DNA of 58,133 nt, taken from the NCBI GenBank assembly GCA_049510055.1, contig JBEKZI010000004.1, positions 1-58,133 of the forward strand. Reading direction: 5' to 3'. The notes under the pieces are model-generated. The model made no database searches, had not been told where the DNA came from, and worked only from the letters and a program-made list of their open reading frames with translations. Made by a program: the position numbers and the translations under genes. This stretch comes from JALHTV01 sp049510055. Its GTDB lineage: Bacteria; Planctomycetota; Phycisphaerae; SM23-33. Shown here one piece after another: positions 15,496 through 25,220 of the stretch (positions within the stretch are counted from its first letter, which is position 1; each line of letters begins with the position of its first letter).

Positions 15496-16873
15496 GACAC
15501 ATGCACGAGCGATGCGGCACGTTCAGCCGCTGGGCGTCAGCGGCCGCGTGAGCGCCGTCCGCGGACTGACGGTCAGCGTCTCGGACTTCCCCGCCCCCAT
15601 CGGCGCCGCCTGCCGCGTGGAAGGCATGGGCGGGGCGGTGGAGGCCCGCGTGGTGGGCTTCGCCGACGAGCGGACGCTGGTCATGCCGATGGGCGCCATG
15701 ACGGGCATCTGCCGCGGCGCCCGCGTGATCCTGACCTCCTGCCGCCAGACGGTGGCCATGGGCGAGGCCGTGCTGGGGCGGGTGCTGGACGGCGCCGGCC
15801 GGCCCATCGACGGGCGCGGGCCGGTCGCGGCCAAGGAGCACATGCCCATTTGGCCCGAGCCGCTGGCGGCCTTGCAGCGGCGGCCGATCGATCAGCCGCT
15901 GGGCACCGGCGTCCGCGCGATCGACGGCCTGCTCACCGTCGGCCGCGGCCAGCGGATGGGCATCTTCTCCGGCTCGGGCGTGGGCAAGAGCATCCTGCTG
16001 GGCATGATCAGCCGCTTCACCGCCGCCGACGTGACCGTCATCGGCCTGATCGGCGAGCGCGGCCGCGAAGTCCGCGACTTCATCGAGAAGAACCTCGGCC
16101 CCGAAGGCCTGAAGAAATCGGTGGTGGTCGTCTCCACGGGCGACGAGCCGCCGCTGCTCCGCGTGCAGGCCGGGGCGGTCGCGGCCACGGCGGCGGAATA
16201 CTTCCGCGACCGCGGCGCCGACGTCGTGCTGCTGGTGGACTCCTTGACGCGCCTGGCCACGGCCCAGCGGCAAATCGGCCTCGTGGCTGGCGAGCCGCCC
16301 ACGACCAAGGGCTACACCCCCAGCGTGTTCAACATCCTGCCGCAACTGCTGGAGCGCAGCGGCCGGACGGAACGCGGCTCGGTCACCGGCTTCTACGCCG
16401 TGCTGGCCGAGGGCGACGATCTCAACGAGCCCGTCAGCGACGCCGTCCGGGCCGTGACCGACGGGCACATCCATCTGTCGCGCGAGCTGGCCAACCGCGG
16501 CCAGTATCCCGCCATCGACTGCCTCCGCAGCGTCAGCCGCGTGATGATCGACCTGGTGGACGCCCCGCACCGCCTGGCCGCCAAGGAACTCAACCGGCTG
16601 ATGACCCTCTACGCCCAGGTGGAGGACATGGTCAGCATCGGCGCCTATCGGCCGGGCACCAGCGCGGACTTCGACCTGGCCATCAAGGCCATGCCGTGGA
16701 TCCGGTCCTTCCTGGCCCAGGGCATCGATGAGCCGGAGGCCTTCGCGGACACTCGCGGTCGGCTGCTGGAGCTTCACAAGCAGATCATGGACGTCAAGAC
16801 GTCGATGGGCGGCGCCGCCGGTTCCGGTGAGCCGGCACGGCCCGTCGGTTACGGAGAACGGAGAACGTCATGA
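15482..16873 (+). CDS. fliI: FliI, flagellum-specific export ATPase
   Basis: 463 residues from ATG 15482. Walker A SGSGVGKS at 163-170, GLIGERGREVRDFIE just after it, and the Walker B segment VVLLVDSLTRLA. The sequence is close to the F1-beta/FliI/SctN family along its full length. It hydrolyses ATP to help unfold and load export substrates at the FlhA/FlhB gate. The N-terminal oligomerisation region is present but short. It overlaps fliJ by ATGA. Confidence 0.96.
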   Translation: MGVFETHARAMRHVQPLGVSGRVSAVRGLTVSVSDFPAPIGAACRVEGMGGAVEARVVGFADERTLVMPMGAMTGICRGARVILTSCRQTVAMGEAVLGRVLDGAGRPIDGRGPVAAKEHMPIWPEPLAALQRRPIDQPLGTGVRAIDGLLTVGRGQRMGIFSGSGVGKSILLGMISRFTAADVTVIGLIGERGREVRDFIEKNLGPEGLKKSVVVVSTGDEPPLLRVQAGAVAATAAEYFRDRGADVVLLVDSLTRLATAQRQIGLVAGEPPTTKGYTPSVFNILPQLLERSGRTERGSVTGFYAVLAEGDDLNEPVSDAVRAVTDGHIHLSRELANRGQYPAIDCLRSVSRVMIDLVDAPHRLAAKELNRLMTLYAQVEDMVSIGAYRPGTSADFDLAIKAMPWIRSFLAQGIDEPEAFADTRGRLLELHKQIMDVKTSMGGAAGSGEPARPVGYGERRTS

Positions 16874-17325
16874 GGTCGGACAAGCAGGATCGCCGTCTTT
16901 CGGCACTTTGGAGGATACGTCGCCAGGATGAGGACACATGCCGGTTGGCTTTCGAATCGGCCCGGTCGCGGGTGCATGCGGCCGAGACGCACGTGCGACG
17001 GCTGCGGGACCTGCTGGAGGTCCACACAGCCGCCGCTCGCACGGCCCTGCCGAACGATCCCGCCGCGATGGCGAGGTACCGCCAGTCGGCGGCCGAGCTG
17101 AACGCCGCCCTGGCCGATGCCAACCGTTTTCTGGCTGAGGCGAGAGTAGAACTGGAGCACCGGCGCGTGGAGCTTGAGGAAGCCATGCGCCAGCGCAAGG
17201 CAGCCGAGACATTGCAGCATCGCGAAGCGACGGCTGCGGCTTCCAACGAAAACCGCCAGGAAACCCGCGCCGCCGACGACCTGCACGCCACCCGCCAGGC
17301 CGCCAAGACTGCCTCGCAACCGTAA
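16870..17325 (+). CDS. fliJ: FliJ-like coiled-coil export stalk protein
   Basis: 151 residues, almost entirely charged heptad-like helix (RSDKQDRRLSALWRIRRQDE at the start, LEHRRVELEEAMRQRKAAE later). It follows fliI with an ATGA overlap, the usual fliI-fliJ order, and the length fits FliJ (about 147). FliJ acts as the central stalk of the FliI hexamer and links it to FlhA. The identification rests on position, length and coiled-coil form, because FliJ sequences diverge widely. Confidence 0.8.
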   Translation: MRSDKQDRRLSALWRIRRQDEDTCRLAFESARSRVHAAETHVRRLRDLLEVHTAAARTALPNDPAAMARYRQSAAELNAALADANRFLAEARVELEHRRVELEEAMRQRKAAETLQHREATAAASNENRQETRAADDLHATRQAAKTASQP

Positions 17326-17333
17326 GATCATCC

Positions 17334-17567
17334 ATGAATAAGCAAGTCAACGTGCGACTGGAGCTGGGCCGGCGGCTGATACCGGCCGCCGAGGCGTGGC
17401 GGCTGGACATCGGCGGCGTAGTGGAGCTGGACCGCCAGGCCGATGACCGCGTGGACGTGTACGCCGACGGCCGGCTCGTCGCGCGCGGACAGCCCGTCGT
17501 GGTGAGCGGCAAGTTGGCTGTTCGCATCGAGGAAATCGTCTCGCCGTATGCAGGGTCGATCAGATGA
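17334..17567 (+). CDS. fliN: Bare SpoA-domain FliN-like protein
   Basis: 77 residues. The whole chain is a SpoA (surface presentation of antigens) domain: VNVRLELGRRLIPAAE, then IGGVVELDRQADDRVDVYAD and VVVSGKLAVRIEEIVSP, which aligns well with the C-terminal half of FliN. The usual N-terminal FliN extension (about 50-60 residues) is absent and no fliM precedes it. FliN forms the base of the C-ring and docks FliH. Its stop overlaps the fliO start by 4 bp. Confidence 0.88.
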   Translation: MNKQVNVRLELGRRLIPAAEAWRLDIGGVVELDRQADDRVDVYADGRLVARGQPVVVSGKLAVRIEEIVSPYAGSIR

Positions 17568-18157
17568 AGGCAAACGAGCCCCCAATAACTCGTTGGATGG
17601 CTGCCGCGATGATAATCGCAATCTTTGGCGCCGCCACGATGTCGGCGGCCCAGGAACTTTCTGCCCAGACAGCCCCGCCGGCCTCGGCCACCGCGTCACA
17701 GCCTGCGGCGAGCAACCCACTGGAGAGCAAACCGCTGGCCCGCGGCGATCACGGCATCGCCGCCGGCGACCTGTGGAGTTGGGTGCGGCCCCTGGCGGCC
17801 TTGGCCGTCGTGGTCGCCGTGATCCTCCTGCTGCGGGCGGTGTTGAAGCGGCTCGGACGCAGTGGCCGGATTGCCATCGGCGGGCAGGTCGTACAGGTGC
17901 TGGTTCGCTCGCGGCTGACCTCCCGCTGCGAGCTTTGCCTGGTCCGGTGGGGCAAGCGGTTGCTGCTGATAGGTCTGGGTCCTGCCGGCCCGGTGGCCCT
18001 GGGCGAAATGAGCGATCCACAGGAGGCCGCCGCCGTGCTGGCTGAGTTGGAGTCGAAGTTGAAAAAACCCGCCGGCGCCGCAAGCGGCGAGGCGATCCGC
18101 GACGCGGCGGAAAGAATCCGTGCCCGCCTGTCAAACGACGAAAGGCTGCGCGGTTGA
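17564..18157 (+). CDS. fliO: FliO, export-gate assembly protein
   Basis: 197 residues. N-terminal signal-like hydrophobic stretch (12-30), an Ala/Pro/Ser-rich spacer, one membrane helix at 73-93 (WVRPLAALAVVVAVILLLRA), then a small beta domain (IAIGGQVVQVLVRSRLTSRC and LLLIGLGPAGPVALGE) of FliO type. FliO is the scaffold that helps assemble the FliP pentamer. Position between fliN and fliP supports it. Confidence 0.88.
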   Translation: MKANEPPITRWMAAAMIIAIFGAATMSAAQELSAQTAPPASATASQPAASNPLESKPLARGDHGIAAGDLWSWVRPLAALAVVVAVILLLRAVLKRLGRSGRIAIGGQVVQVLVRSRLTSRCELCLVRWGKRLLLIGLGPAGPVALGEMSDPQEAAAVLAELESKLKKPAGAASGEAIRDAAERIRARLSNDERLRG

Positions 18158-18984
18158 TGCGAAGGAACGCACGTCATCCTGATTCGGCACGACGGCCCGG
18201 CGCGGCCTGGCTGCTGGCTGTCGGCGTTGCTGTCGCGATGCTGTCGGCCGGGGCCGCCTGGGCCGCAAGCGGCGGGGCGGCGGCGCCCCAATCCGCGCCG
18301 GCGGGCCTGCCCAAGGTCCTGCCGGACATGCAGAACCCCTCCACGATGAGCGGCCTGGTGCAGTGGCTGCTGCTGATTACGGTCCTGGCCGTCGCGCCGG
18401 CAGTGGCGGTGATGGTCACGTGCTTCACGCGGATCATCGTCGTGCTGGGGCTGCTGCGGCAGGCGCTGGCGACCCAGCAGCTCCCGCCCAATCAGATTCT
18501 CTTCGGCCTGGCGCTGCTGATGACGCTGGTGGTGATGGCCCCGACCTACATGGCCGTGCATCAGGACGCCGTGGCGCCCTACCTGGCGGGCAAGATGGGC
18601 TGGCAGGACGCCTGGGGGGCCGCCCAGAAAGACGTGCGGGCCTTCATGATCCGCCAGATCTCCTCCGCCGGCAACGAGCAGGACGTGTACCTGTTCCTGG
18701 GCAAGGACCAAGCCGGCCAAAGCAACCTGACCTGGAGTGACGTGCCGACGCTGTCACTGATCCCGGCCTTTGCGGTCAGCGAGTTGAAGGTGGCGTTCCT
18801 GATCGGCTTTCGAATCTATCTGCCGTTCCTGGTGATCGACATGCTCGTGGCCTCGATGCTGGTTTCGATGGGCATGCTGATGCTACCGCCGGTGCTGATC
18901 TCCATGCCGTTCAAGCTGCTGATGTTCGTGCTGGCCGACGGCTGGCACCTGGTGGTCGGCACGCTGATGAAAAGTTTCCAGTGA
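18157..18984 (+). CDS. fliP: FliP, core export-gate membrane protein
   Basis: 275 residues from ATG 18157 (TGATG overlap with fliO; a TTG one codon earlier is unlikely). A cleavable N-terminal signal (about 1-37, as expected for FliP) is followed by a membrane domain with TCFTRIIVVLGLLRQALATQ, LSLIPAFAVSELKVAFLIGF and the C-terminal PPVLISMPFKLLMFVLADGW. Five FliP with one FliR and four FliQ form the secretion pore. Confidence 0.96.
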   Translation: MRRNARHPDSARRPGAAWLLAVGVAVAMLSAGAAWAASGGAAAPQSAPAGLPKVLPDMQNPSTMSGLVQWLLLITVLAVAPAVAVMVTCFTRIIVVLGLLRQALATQQLPPNQILFGLALLMTLVVMAPTYMAVHQDAVAPYLAGKMGWQDAWGAAQKDVRAFMIRQISSAGNEQDVYLFLGKDQAGQSNLTWSDVPTLSLIPAFAVSELKVAFLIGFRIYLPFLVIDMLVASMLVSMGMLMLPPVLISMPFKLLMFVLADGWHLVVGTLMKSFQ

Positions 18985-19007
18985 ACAACGTGAGCAAGGA
19001 GTCGACC

Positions 19008-19265
19008 GTGGACGCAAGTCAAGCCATCGACCTCGCACGCCAGGCGGCCATGCTGACGCTGGTGATCGCCGCGCCGGTGCTGGTGGTGGGGCTGATCGTG
19101 GCGCTGCTGGTGGGCGTGCTCCAGGCGGCCACGCAGGTGCAGGAGCAGACGCTCAGCTTCGTGCCCAAGATGGCGGCCATGATGCTGGCGGCGTTGGTGG
19201 TCGGCCCGTGGATGCTGTCGCGCGTCGTGGAATTCGCCAAGGAGATGTTCGGCAAGCTGCCGTAA
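19008..19265 (+). CDS. fliQ: FliQ, export-gate membrane protein
   Basis: 85 residues from GTG 19008, which has AAGGAG 6 nt upstream; the longer frame to GTG 18981 gives an atypical N-terminus. Two membrane helices flank the conserved LLVGVLQAATQVQEQTLSFV, then PKMAAMMLAALVVGPWML. Length matches the family (about 89). It wraps the FliP/FliR core. Confidence 0.95.
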   Translation: MDASQAIDLARQAAMLTLVIAAPVLVVGLIVALLVGVLQAATQVQEQTLSFVPKMAAMMLAALVVGPWMLSRVVEFAKEMFGKLP

Positions 19266-19271
19266 ATCGAC

Positions 19272-20054
19272 ATGGATATCGGTTCGCTCAATTCGGTGTG
19301 GGTGTACACGACGGTGCTGGTGATGGCCCGCTGCGGCGGGATCTTTTTGGTGGCGCCGGTGTTCGCCCACCCGGCCGTGCCGGTTCGCCTGCGCGTGGCC
19401 ATGAGCCTGGTGGTGGGCCTGGCCGCCGCGGGACGGTTGGCGGGCGCGGCGACCCTGCCGGCCCATTGGTTGGTCGCAGGCGGGGCGCTGGCGACCGAGT
19501 TTGCCATCGGGGCAGCCATCGGCTACCTGGCGCGGCTGATATTCGTCGGCGTGGAGTTGGCGGCCATGCACGTCGGCCAGCAGATGGGCCTGGCGCTGGC
19601 CGAGGTGTTCGACCCGCTGAAGGAAGAAAGCTCCGAGGCCGTCAGCCGCCTGCTTCAGCTCACGGCGCTGGTGGTCTTCCTGGCCATCGGCGGGCATCGG
19701 ACGCTGATCGCCGCCCTGCTGGGCACGTTTGACGTGCTGCCGGCGGGCCTGGCCGCGTCGGTGTCGTGCTCGGCGGCGATGAAGGCGGCGGTGACAATGC
19801 TCGCCATGAGCTTTGTCCTGGCGCTCAAGATCGCCGCCCCGGTGCTGATCGCCATCCTGGTGGTGACCGTGGCGGACGGCCTGCTCCAGAAGACCATGCC
19901 GCAGGTGAACATCCTGACGGTCGGCTTGCCGGTGCGGGCGATGCTGGGCCTGGCGGTATTGGCCGTGAGCCTGGCGGCGATGGCCCCGCTGCTGGAAGCG
20001 GCCGTGGGAGTCCTCACGCGGCAATGGGCCGTGGCATTCCCGGCGGTGCAGTAA
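19272..20054 (+). CDS. fliR: FliR, export-gate membrane protein
   Basis: 260 residues, about six hydrophobic segments. FliR features: an N-terminal VLVMARCGGIFLVAPVF, EFAIGAAIGYLARLIFVGVE, MGLALAEVFDP and a C-terminal KTMPQVNILTVGLPVRAMLG. Full length. It directly precedes flhB, with which it is fused in some bacteria. Confidence 0.95.
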   Translation: MDIGSLNSVWVYTTVLVMARCGGIFLVAPVFAHPAVPVRLRVAMSLVVGLAAAGRLAGAATLPAHWLVAGGALATEFAIGAAIGYLARLIFVGVELAAMHVGQQMGLALAEVFDPLKEESSEAVSRLLQLTALVVFLAIGGHRTLIAALLGTFDVLPAGLAASVSCSAAMKAAVTMLAMSFVLALKIAAPVLIAILVVTVADGLLQKTMPQVNILTVGLPVRAMLGLAVLAVSLAAMAPLLEAAVGVLTRQWAVAFPAVQ

Positions 20055-20066
20055 ACGAAAGAACAC

Positions 20067-20855
20067 ATGGCGGACCTGCGAGAACAGATTGGCGAGCGGA
20101 CCGAGATGCCGACCCCTCTGCGTCTGGCTGAGGCCAGGCGGCAAGGGCGCGTGCCGCGGAGCGGTGAGCTGGTCGCGGCGATTGTGTGCCTGGCAGCGGT
20201 AGTGGCGGCCATCGCGATGGGCGGCGGGCTGCTCCAGGCCGCCAAGCGTCTGGTGGCCGCGATGCTGGCCGAAGCGGGCGACGTCTCCGGCGGCGGTTCG
20301 ACTTCGCTCACCGAAATCTGGAGCGGCGACGTGGCCTCGGCCGCCTGGGCCCTGGCCGGCCGGGCTGGGCTGATGCTGCTGGTTGTCGTCGCCGCAGCCG
20401 TGGCGGCCAATATCGCACAGTTCGGCCTGCTGTTTGCCGGCGAGGTGGCGGAGCCGGACTTCGCTCGCCTGTCGCCGGTGGCCGGGGTGGGCAGGGTGCT
20501 GTCGCTTCGCTCCCTCGTGCGGGCGGCCCTGGGCATCGTCAAGGTGATCGCGGTCGCCGGCATCGCCTGGTCGGCAGTGCGGGCGGCCATGCCGCGATTG
20601 ATCTCCGCCGGAAACCTGTCCGCCGCCGACTGGGCCGCCTGGACCGCCCGAGAGGTCCTGACCACGGCCCTGTGGATCACCGCGGCGCTGCTGGCCGTAG
20701 CGTTGGTGGACCTGCTCTACCAGCGATGGCAGTACCTCCAGGACCTCAAGATGACCCGCCGAGAGTTCCTGGAAGACCTGCGAAAGATGGAAAGCACTGA
20801 GCGATTGCGCCGGCCCAGGCGACGGCAATCCCAAGGCACGAACGCATGGCGATGA
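20067..20855 (+). CDS. flhB: FlhB, truncated: lacks the autocleaved cytoplasmic domain
   Basis: 262 residues against about 350-380 for typical FlhB. The N-terminal signature RTEMPTPLRLAEARRQGRVP (11-30), four hydrophobic segments and the linker-helix start (YQRWQYLQDLKMTRREFLED, 218-237) are intact. The protein then runs into a basic tail (RRPRRRQSQGTNAWR) and stops. The NPTH self-cleavage motif and the whole FlhB-CC domain, which switches export from hook to filament substrates, are missing. flhA starts 10 bp before this stop and is intact, and no reading frame here encodes the lost domain, so a local frameshift does not explain it. A separate small FlhB-C-like protein elsewhere could compensate. 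Confidence 0.92.
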   Translation: MADLREQIGERTEMPTPLRLAEARRQGRVPRSGELVAAIVCLAAVVAAIAMGGGLLQAAKRLVAAMLAEAGDVSGGGSTSLTEIWSGDVASAAWALAGRAGLMLLVVVAAAVAANIAQFGLLFAGEVAEPDFARLSPVAGVGRVLSLRSLVRAALGIVKVIAVAGIAWSAVRAAMPRLISAGNLSAADWAAWTAREVLTTALWITAALLAVALVDLLYQRWQYLQDLKMTRREFLEDLRKMESTERLRRPRRRQSQGTNAWR

Positions 20856-22954
20856 ATAGTCCAACACTCAAGACCGGCACAGTGGCCCGATACCAGGGGC
20901 TGATCCTGCCCGTCGCGGTGGCCGCGATGGTGCTGGTGATCCTGGTGCCGCTGCCGCCGGAGCTGATGAACGTCCTGCTGCTGGGCAATATTGCCTTGGC
21001 GGCGGTCATGCTGCTGATGACGATCTTCGTAGCCAGCCCGCTGGAGTTCAACGTGTTCCCCTCCCTGCTGCTGGGGGCCACGCTGCTGCGGCTGGTGCTG
21101 AACCTGGCGGCCACGCGGCTGATCCTGACCTGCGGGGCCGACGGGCAGACGCTCGAAGAAGCCCAGGGGGCCGCCGGCGGCGTGCTGTGGTCCTTCGGAC
21201 AGTTCGTGACGTCCGGCTCGTTGGCGGTGGGGGCGGTCCTGTTCATGATCTTGGTGATCGTGCAGTTCGTGGTGGTGACCAAGGGCGCCGCCCGCATCAG
21301 CGAAGTGGCTGCCCGCTTCGTGCTGGACGCGATGCCGGGCAAGCAGATGGCCATCGACGCCGACCTGGCCGCCTCGCTGATTACCCCGGCCCAAGCCCAG
21401 CAGCGGCGGCAGACCGTCGCGCGCGAGGCCGACTTCTACGGGGCCATGGACGGGGCGTCCAAATTCCTCCGCGGCGACGCTGTCGCGGGTGTCCTGGTCC
21501 TGCTGGTCAACGTCCTGGGCGGCCTGTACGTCGGCATGGTGCAATACCATTGGAACCTGGCCGCCACGGCGGACCTGTTCGTCCGCCTGACCATCGGCCA
21601 GGGGTTGGTGACGCAGGTTCCGGCGTTCCTCGTGGCTATCGCCGCGGCGCTGATCGTCTCGCGGAGCAACGTCGAGGCCGATCTGAGCAAGCAAGTCATT
21701 TCACAACTCACCGCCCGCCCGCTGGCGTTGGCGATTACGGCGGCCCTGCTGGGAGCGATGGCGCTGACGTCGCTGCCGAAATTGCCCCTGCTGCTGCTGA
21801 GCGGCGGATGCCTGGGCTTGGCGCTGCTCCTGCGTCGGCGACGCGAAGCAATACCGGACCACAAAGAAGCCGCCGAACCGGCGCCGCAGCCTGCGGCCCC
21901 GGCGGCGCAAAACCTCCGCGACCTGCTGGCCGTGGAGGCTATGCGGATTGATCTGGGCTTTGCACTGATCGGCCTGGTGGATTCGCCCCAGCCGGGCGGC
22001 CTGCTGAACCGTATCGCCGCCCTGCGTCGCCAGCTCGCCACGGAGTTGGGTATCATCCTGCCGCCCATCCGCATCCGCGATAACATGGACATAGACTCTC
22101 GCGGGTATGTCCTCTGCATCCGCGGGGCCAAGGTGGCCGGCGGCAAGCTGTATCCGCGGCAGGTCCTGGCCATCCCCGGCGCGCCGGGGGACGTTGGCGC
22201 GGCGCCCGACGCCTTGATGGGCCGGCCGGCGACGGATCCGACATTCGGCGGCGAGGCGATATGGATCAGCCCCTCCCATCGCCCGCAGGCGGAGGCGATG
22301 GGCTACGTGGTGGCCGACAGTACCGACGTGCTGATGACCCACCTGGCCGAGACCGTCCGCCGCCACGCGGCCGAGCTGCTGGGCCGCCAGCAGGTGGCGG
22401 ACCTGCTGGACAACCTCAAGGCGACCGCCGCCAGCCTGGTGGCCGAGGTCGCCGCCAAGCTGACGGCCGCGCAGATTCACAAGGTGCTCCAGAACCTCCT
22501 GCGGGAGCGAGTGTCCATCCGCAACCTGGAGGGCATCCTGGAGGCGCTGTGCGACGCCGCCAGCCAGACCAACCAGGTCGAGGCGCTCACCGAGCAGGTC
22601 CGATCCGCCCTGGGCCGGTCGCTGTGCCAGCAGTTCTGTGACCGCGACGGCAAGCTGCCGTGCGTCCATTTGTCGCCGGCCCTGGAGCAGGAATTGGGCG
22701 CCTACGCGGCCGAAGGGCCGGCCTACAGCGCCGCGGGCGTGCCCCCGGCCGTGGGCAAGGCCGTCTCCAAGGCGCTGAGCGACGGGCTGGCGTCGTTTCG
22801 CCGGCAAGGGCGGCGGCCGGTCATCGTCTGTGCGCCGCAGATTCGCCCGGTGGTCCGCAAGCTGCTCGCCGGCGCCGCGCCCGAGGCGGTCGTGCTGGGT
22901 TACAACGAAATTGACTCCGTGGAAGTGGAATCGCTTGCCAGTTTAGGAATCTAA
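20846..22954 (+). CDS. flhA: FlhA, export-gate ring protein
   Basis: 702 residues, full length. N-terminal membrane domain with the FHIPEP family signature at 150-173 (RISEVAARFVLDAMPGKQMA then IDADL). A linker (AEPAPQPAAPAAQ) separates the soluble C-terminal domain that forms the nonameric substrate-docking ring (from about 365 on; VVADSTDVLMTHLAETVRRH is the conserved central part). It receives FliJ and chaperone-substrate complexes. The contrast with the truncated FlhB is notable: the receptor ring is intact while the specificity switch is not. Confidence 0.97.
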   Translation: MAMNSPTLKTGTVARYQGLILPVAVAAMVLVILVPLPPELMNVLLLGNIALAAVMLLMTIFVASPLEFNVFPSLLLGATLLRLVLNLAATRLILTCGADGQTLEEAQGAAGGVLWSFGQFVTSGSLAVGAVLFMILVIVQFVVVTKGAARISEVAARFVLDAMPGKQMAIDADLAASLITPAQAQQRRQTVAREADFYGAMDGASKFLRGDAVAGVLVLLVNVLGGLYVGMVQYHWNLAATADLFVRLTIGQGLVTQVPAFLVAIAAALIVSRSNVEADLSKQVISQLTARPLALAITAALLGAMALTSLPKLPLLLLSGGCLGLALLLRRRREAIPDHKEAAEPAPQPAAPAAQNLRDLLAVEAMRIDLGFALIGLVDSPQPGGLLNRIAALRRQLATELGIILPPIRIRDNMDIDSRGYVLCIRGAKVAGGKLYPRQVLAIPGAPGDVGAAPDALMGRPATDPTFGGEAIWISPSHRPQAEAMGYVVADSTDVLMTHLAETVRRHAAELLGRQQVADLLDNLKATAASLVAEVAAKLTAAQIHKVLQNLLRERVSIRNLEGILEALCDAASQTNQVEALTEQVRSALGRSLCQQFCDRDGKLPCVHLSPALEQELGAYAAEGPAYSAAGVPPAVGKAVSKALSDGLASFRRQGRRPVIVCAPQIRPVVRKLLAGAAPEAVVLGYNEIDSVEVESLASLGI

Positions 22955-22957
22955 GTT

Positions 22958-24134
22958 ATGGAAACGAAAATCTACTGTGCTCCCTCGATGGCCCTGGCTC
23001 TGGCGGAGGTGAAGAAGGATCTCGGCCGGGACGCCGTGATTCTGCACACCCGGCAGTTCCGCAAGGGCGGACTGTTCGGCCTCGGCGGCCGAGCGATGTG
23101 GGAGGTCACCGCCTCGGCCCACGTAAACGTGCCGCAGCGCGTGCCGGCAGGACGATATGTCCCCGTGCCGTCGACGCCGGCCGGCGACGCGGCCGTCGCT
23201 CTTGACGCCACCAGCACGGTCGAACCGCTGGGTGACGTGCTGAGCCAGAGGATGGGCGAGATCCACAACATGGTGGCCCGGCTGCTGCGAGCCTCCAGCG
23301 GCTTGGCCGCCGGCCGATTGAGCTTGCCCCTGCCGGTGGCCATGCCTGAGGAGTTGGCCAGCTGGCGGGCGCACCTCCTGCGGCAGGAACTCGCGGAAGA
23401 GACAGTCTCCGAATTGTTAAGCCAACTCCAACAGGACCTCACGCCCGCCGAGATGTCGCAGGATTCGGCCGTGCGGGAGCGGCTGGTGGACCTGATCGCG
23501 TCGCGCATCCCCGCTTCGGACGTGAGCATTCCGGCGGCGACGGGCCGGCCCCGCGTGGTCGTCCTGGTCGGTCCGACGGGCGTGGGCAAGACGACGACCA
23601 TCGCCAAGCTGGCCGCCCGGCACAAACTGTCCGCCGGCCGGCGAGTGGGCCTGGTGACCATCGACACGTACCGCATCGCGGCCGTCGACCAGCTCAAGAC
23701 CTACGCCCAGATCATCGAGGTGCCGTTGCGGACGGTCCTGAGGCCGGCGGAGCTGGCCGAGGCGATTACGTCCATGGCGGGACTGGACGTGGTGCTCATC
23801 GACACCGCCGGCCGAAGCCCCACCGACGCTCCGCGGCTACGACAGATGCAGGAGTTTCTCCAGGCGGCCCAGCCGGATGAGGTGCACCTGGTCGTCTCGG
23901 TGACGGTGGGGCCGAGCTGCGCGGCACGCGTCCTTGAGAATTTTATGCCGCTCGGCGCCAACCGGTTGATCGTATCAAAGCTGGACGAAGCCAGCACCTT
24001 CGGCATGGTGCTGAACGTCGCCTCGGCGGCCAAGGCGGCGTTGAGCTTCGTGACCACAGGCCAAGAGGTTCCGGACGACATTGCTCCGGCCAACCCGCGA
24101 CGGTTGGCCGAATTAATTGTGGGAGAAGGGACGT

Positions 24135-24145
<11 letters not shown>
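22958..24145 (+). CDS. flhF: FlhF, SRP-like GTPase for flagellar placement
   Basis: 395 residues. N-terminal B-type region (YCAPSMALALAEVKKDLGRD), a variable middle, then the NG GTPase: P-loop GPTGVGKT (205-212), VTIDTYRIAAVDQLKTYA, LIDTAGRSPTDA and SKLDEAST. FlhF sets the site, often a pole, where the first flagellar parts assemble and helps recruit FliF/FliG. It is followed by flhG with an 11-bp overlap. Confidence 0.95.
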
Positions 24146-24986
<841 letters not shown>

Positions 24987-25078
24987 CAACTTCTAAAATA
25001 TGGAGTTATAGGCAAGGATGCCTCAAAAAACGTCCATATCCTCCCCAGAGAACCTCGAAAAAATCTTAAGAATTCCAG

Positions 25079-25106
25079 TTGACATGGACGTTGATATACA
25101 TAGAAT
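25079..25106 (+). promoter_or_regulatory. Sigma-70-type promoter before the fliA-like gene
   Basis: TTGACA (25079-25084), 16-bp spacer, TAGAAT (25101-25106), 114 bp before the sigma gene start. It gives the sigma factor its own promoter despite lying downstream of flhG. Confidence 0.7.
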
Positions 25107-25129
25107 GGATAATATACATAATATGGATA
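25094..25129 (+). repeat. Tandem 18-bp direct repeat over the fliA promoter -10 region
   Basis: ATATACATAGAATGGATA (25094-25111) is followed directly by ATATACATAATATGGATA (25112-25129), 16 of 18 bases identical. The first copy contains the -10 box. The arrangement suggests an operator for a direct-repeat-binding regulator; the regulator is unknown. Confidence 0.6.
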
Positions 25130-25220
25130 GTTTGGGAAATATCACTGAGTGGACTGGCTTCTGAGGACTCGAGGCTGGTTAGAGATAACCAAGGCGACCA
25201 TCCAAGGAGTGACAGCAACC

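Noticed and set aside
18816..20867. 683-codon minus-strand frame across fliP-fliQ-fliR-flhB
   Set aside because: His/Gln/Arg-rich shadow of membrane protein genes that are clear on the plus strand.
22053..22244. Minus-strand short frame in flhA
   Set aside because: Arg/Pro/Ala-rich shadow inside a well-supported gene.
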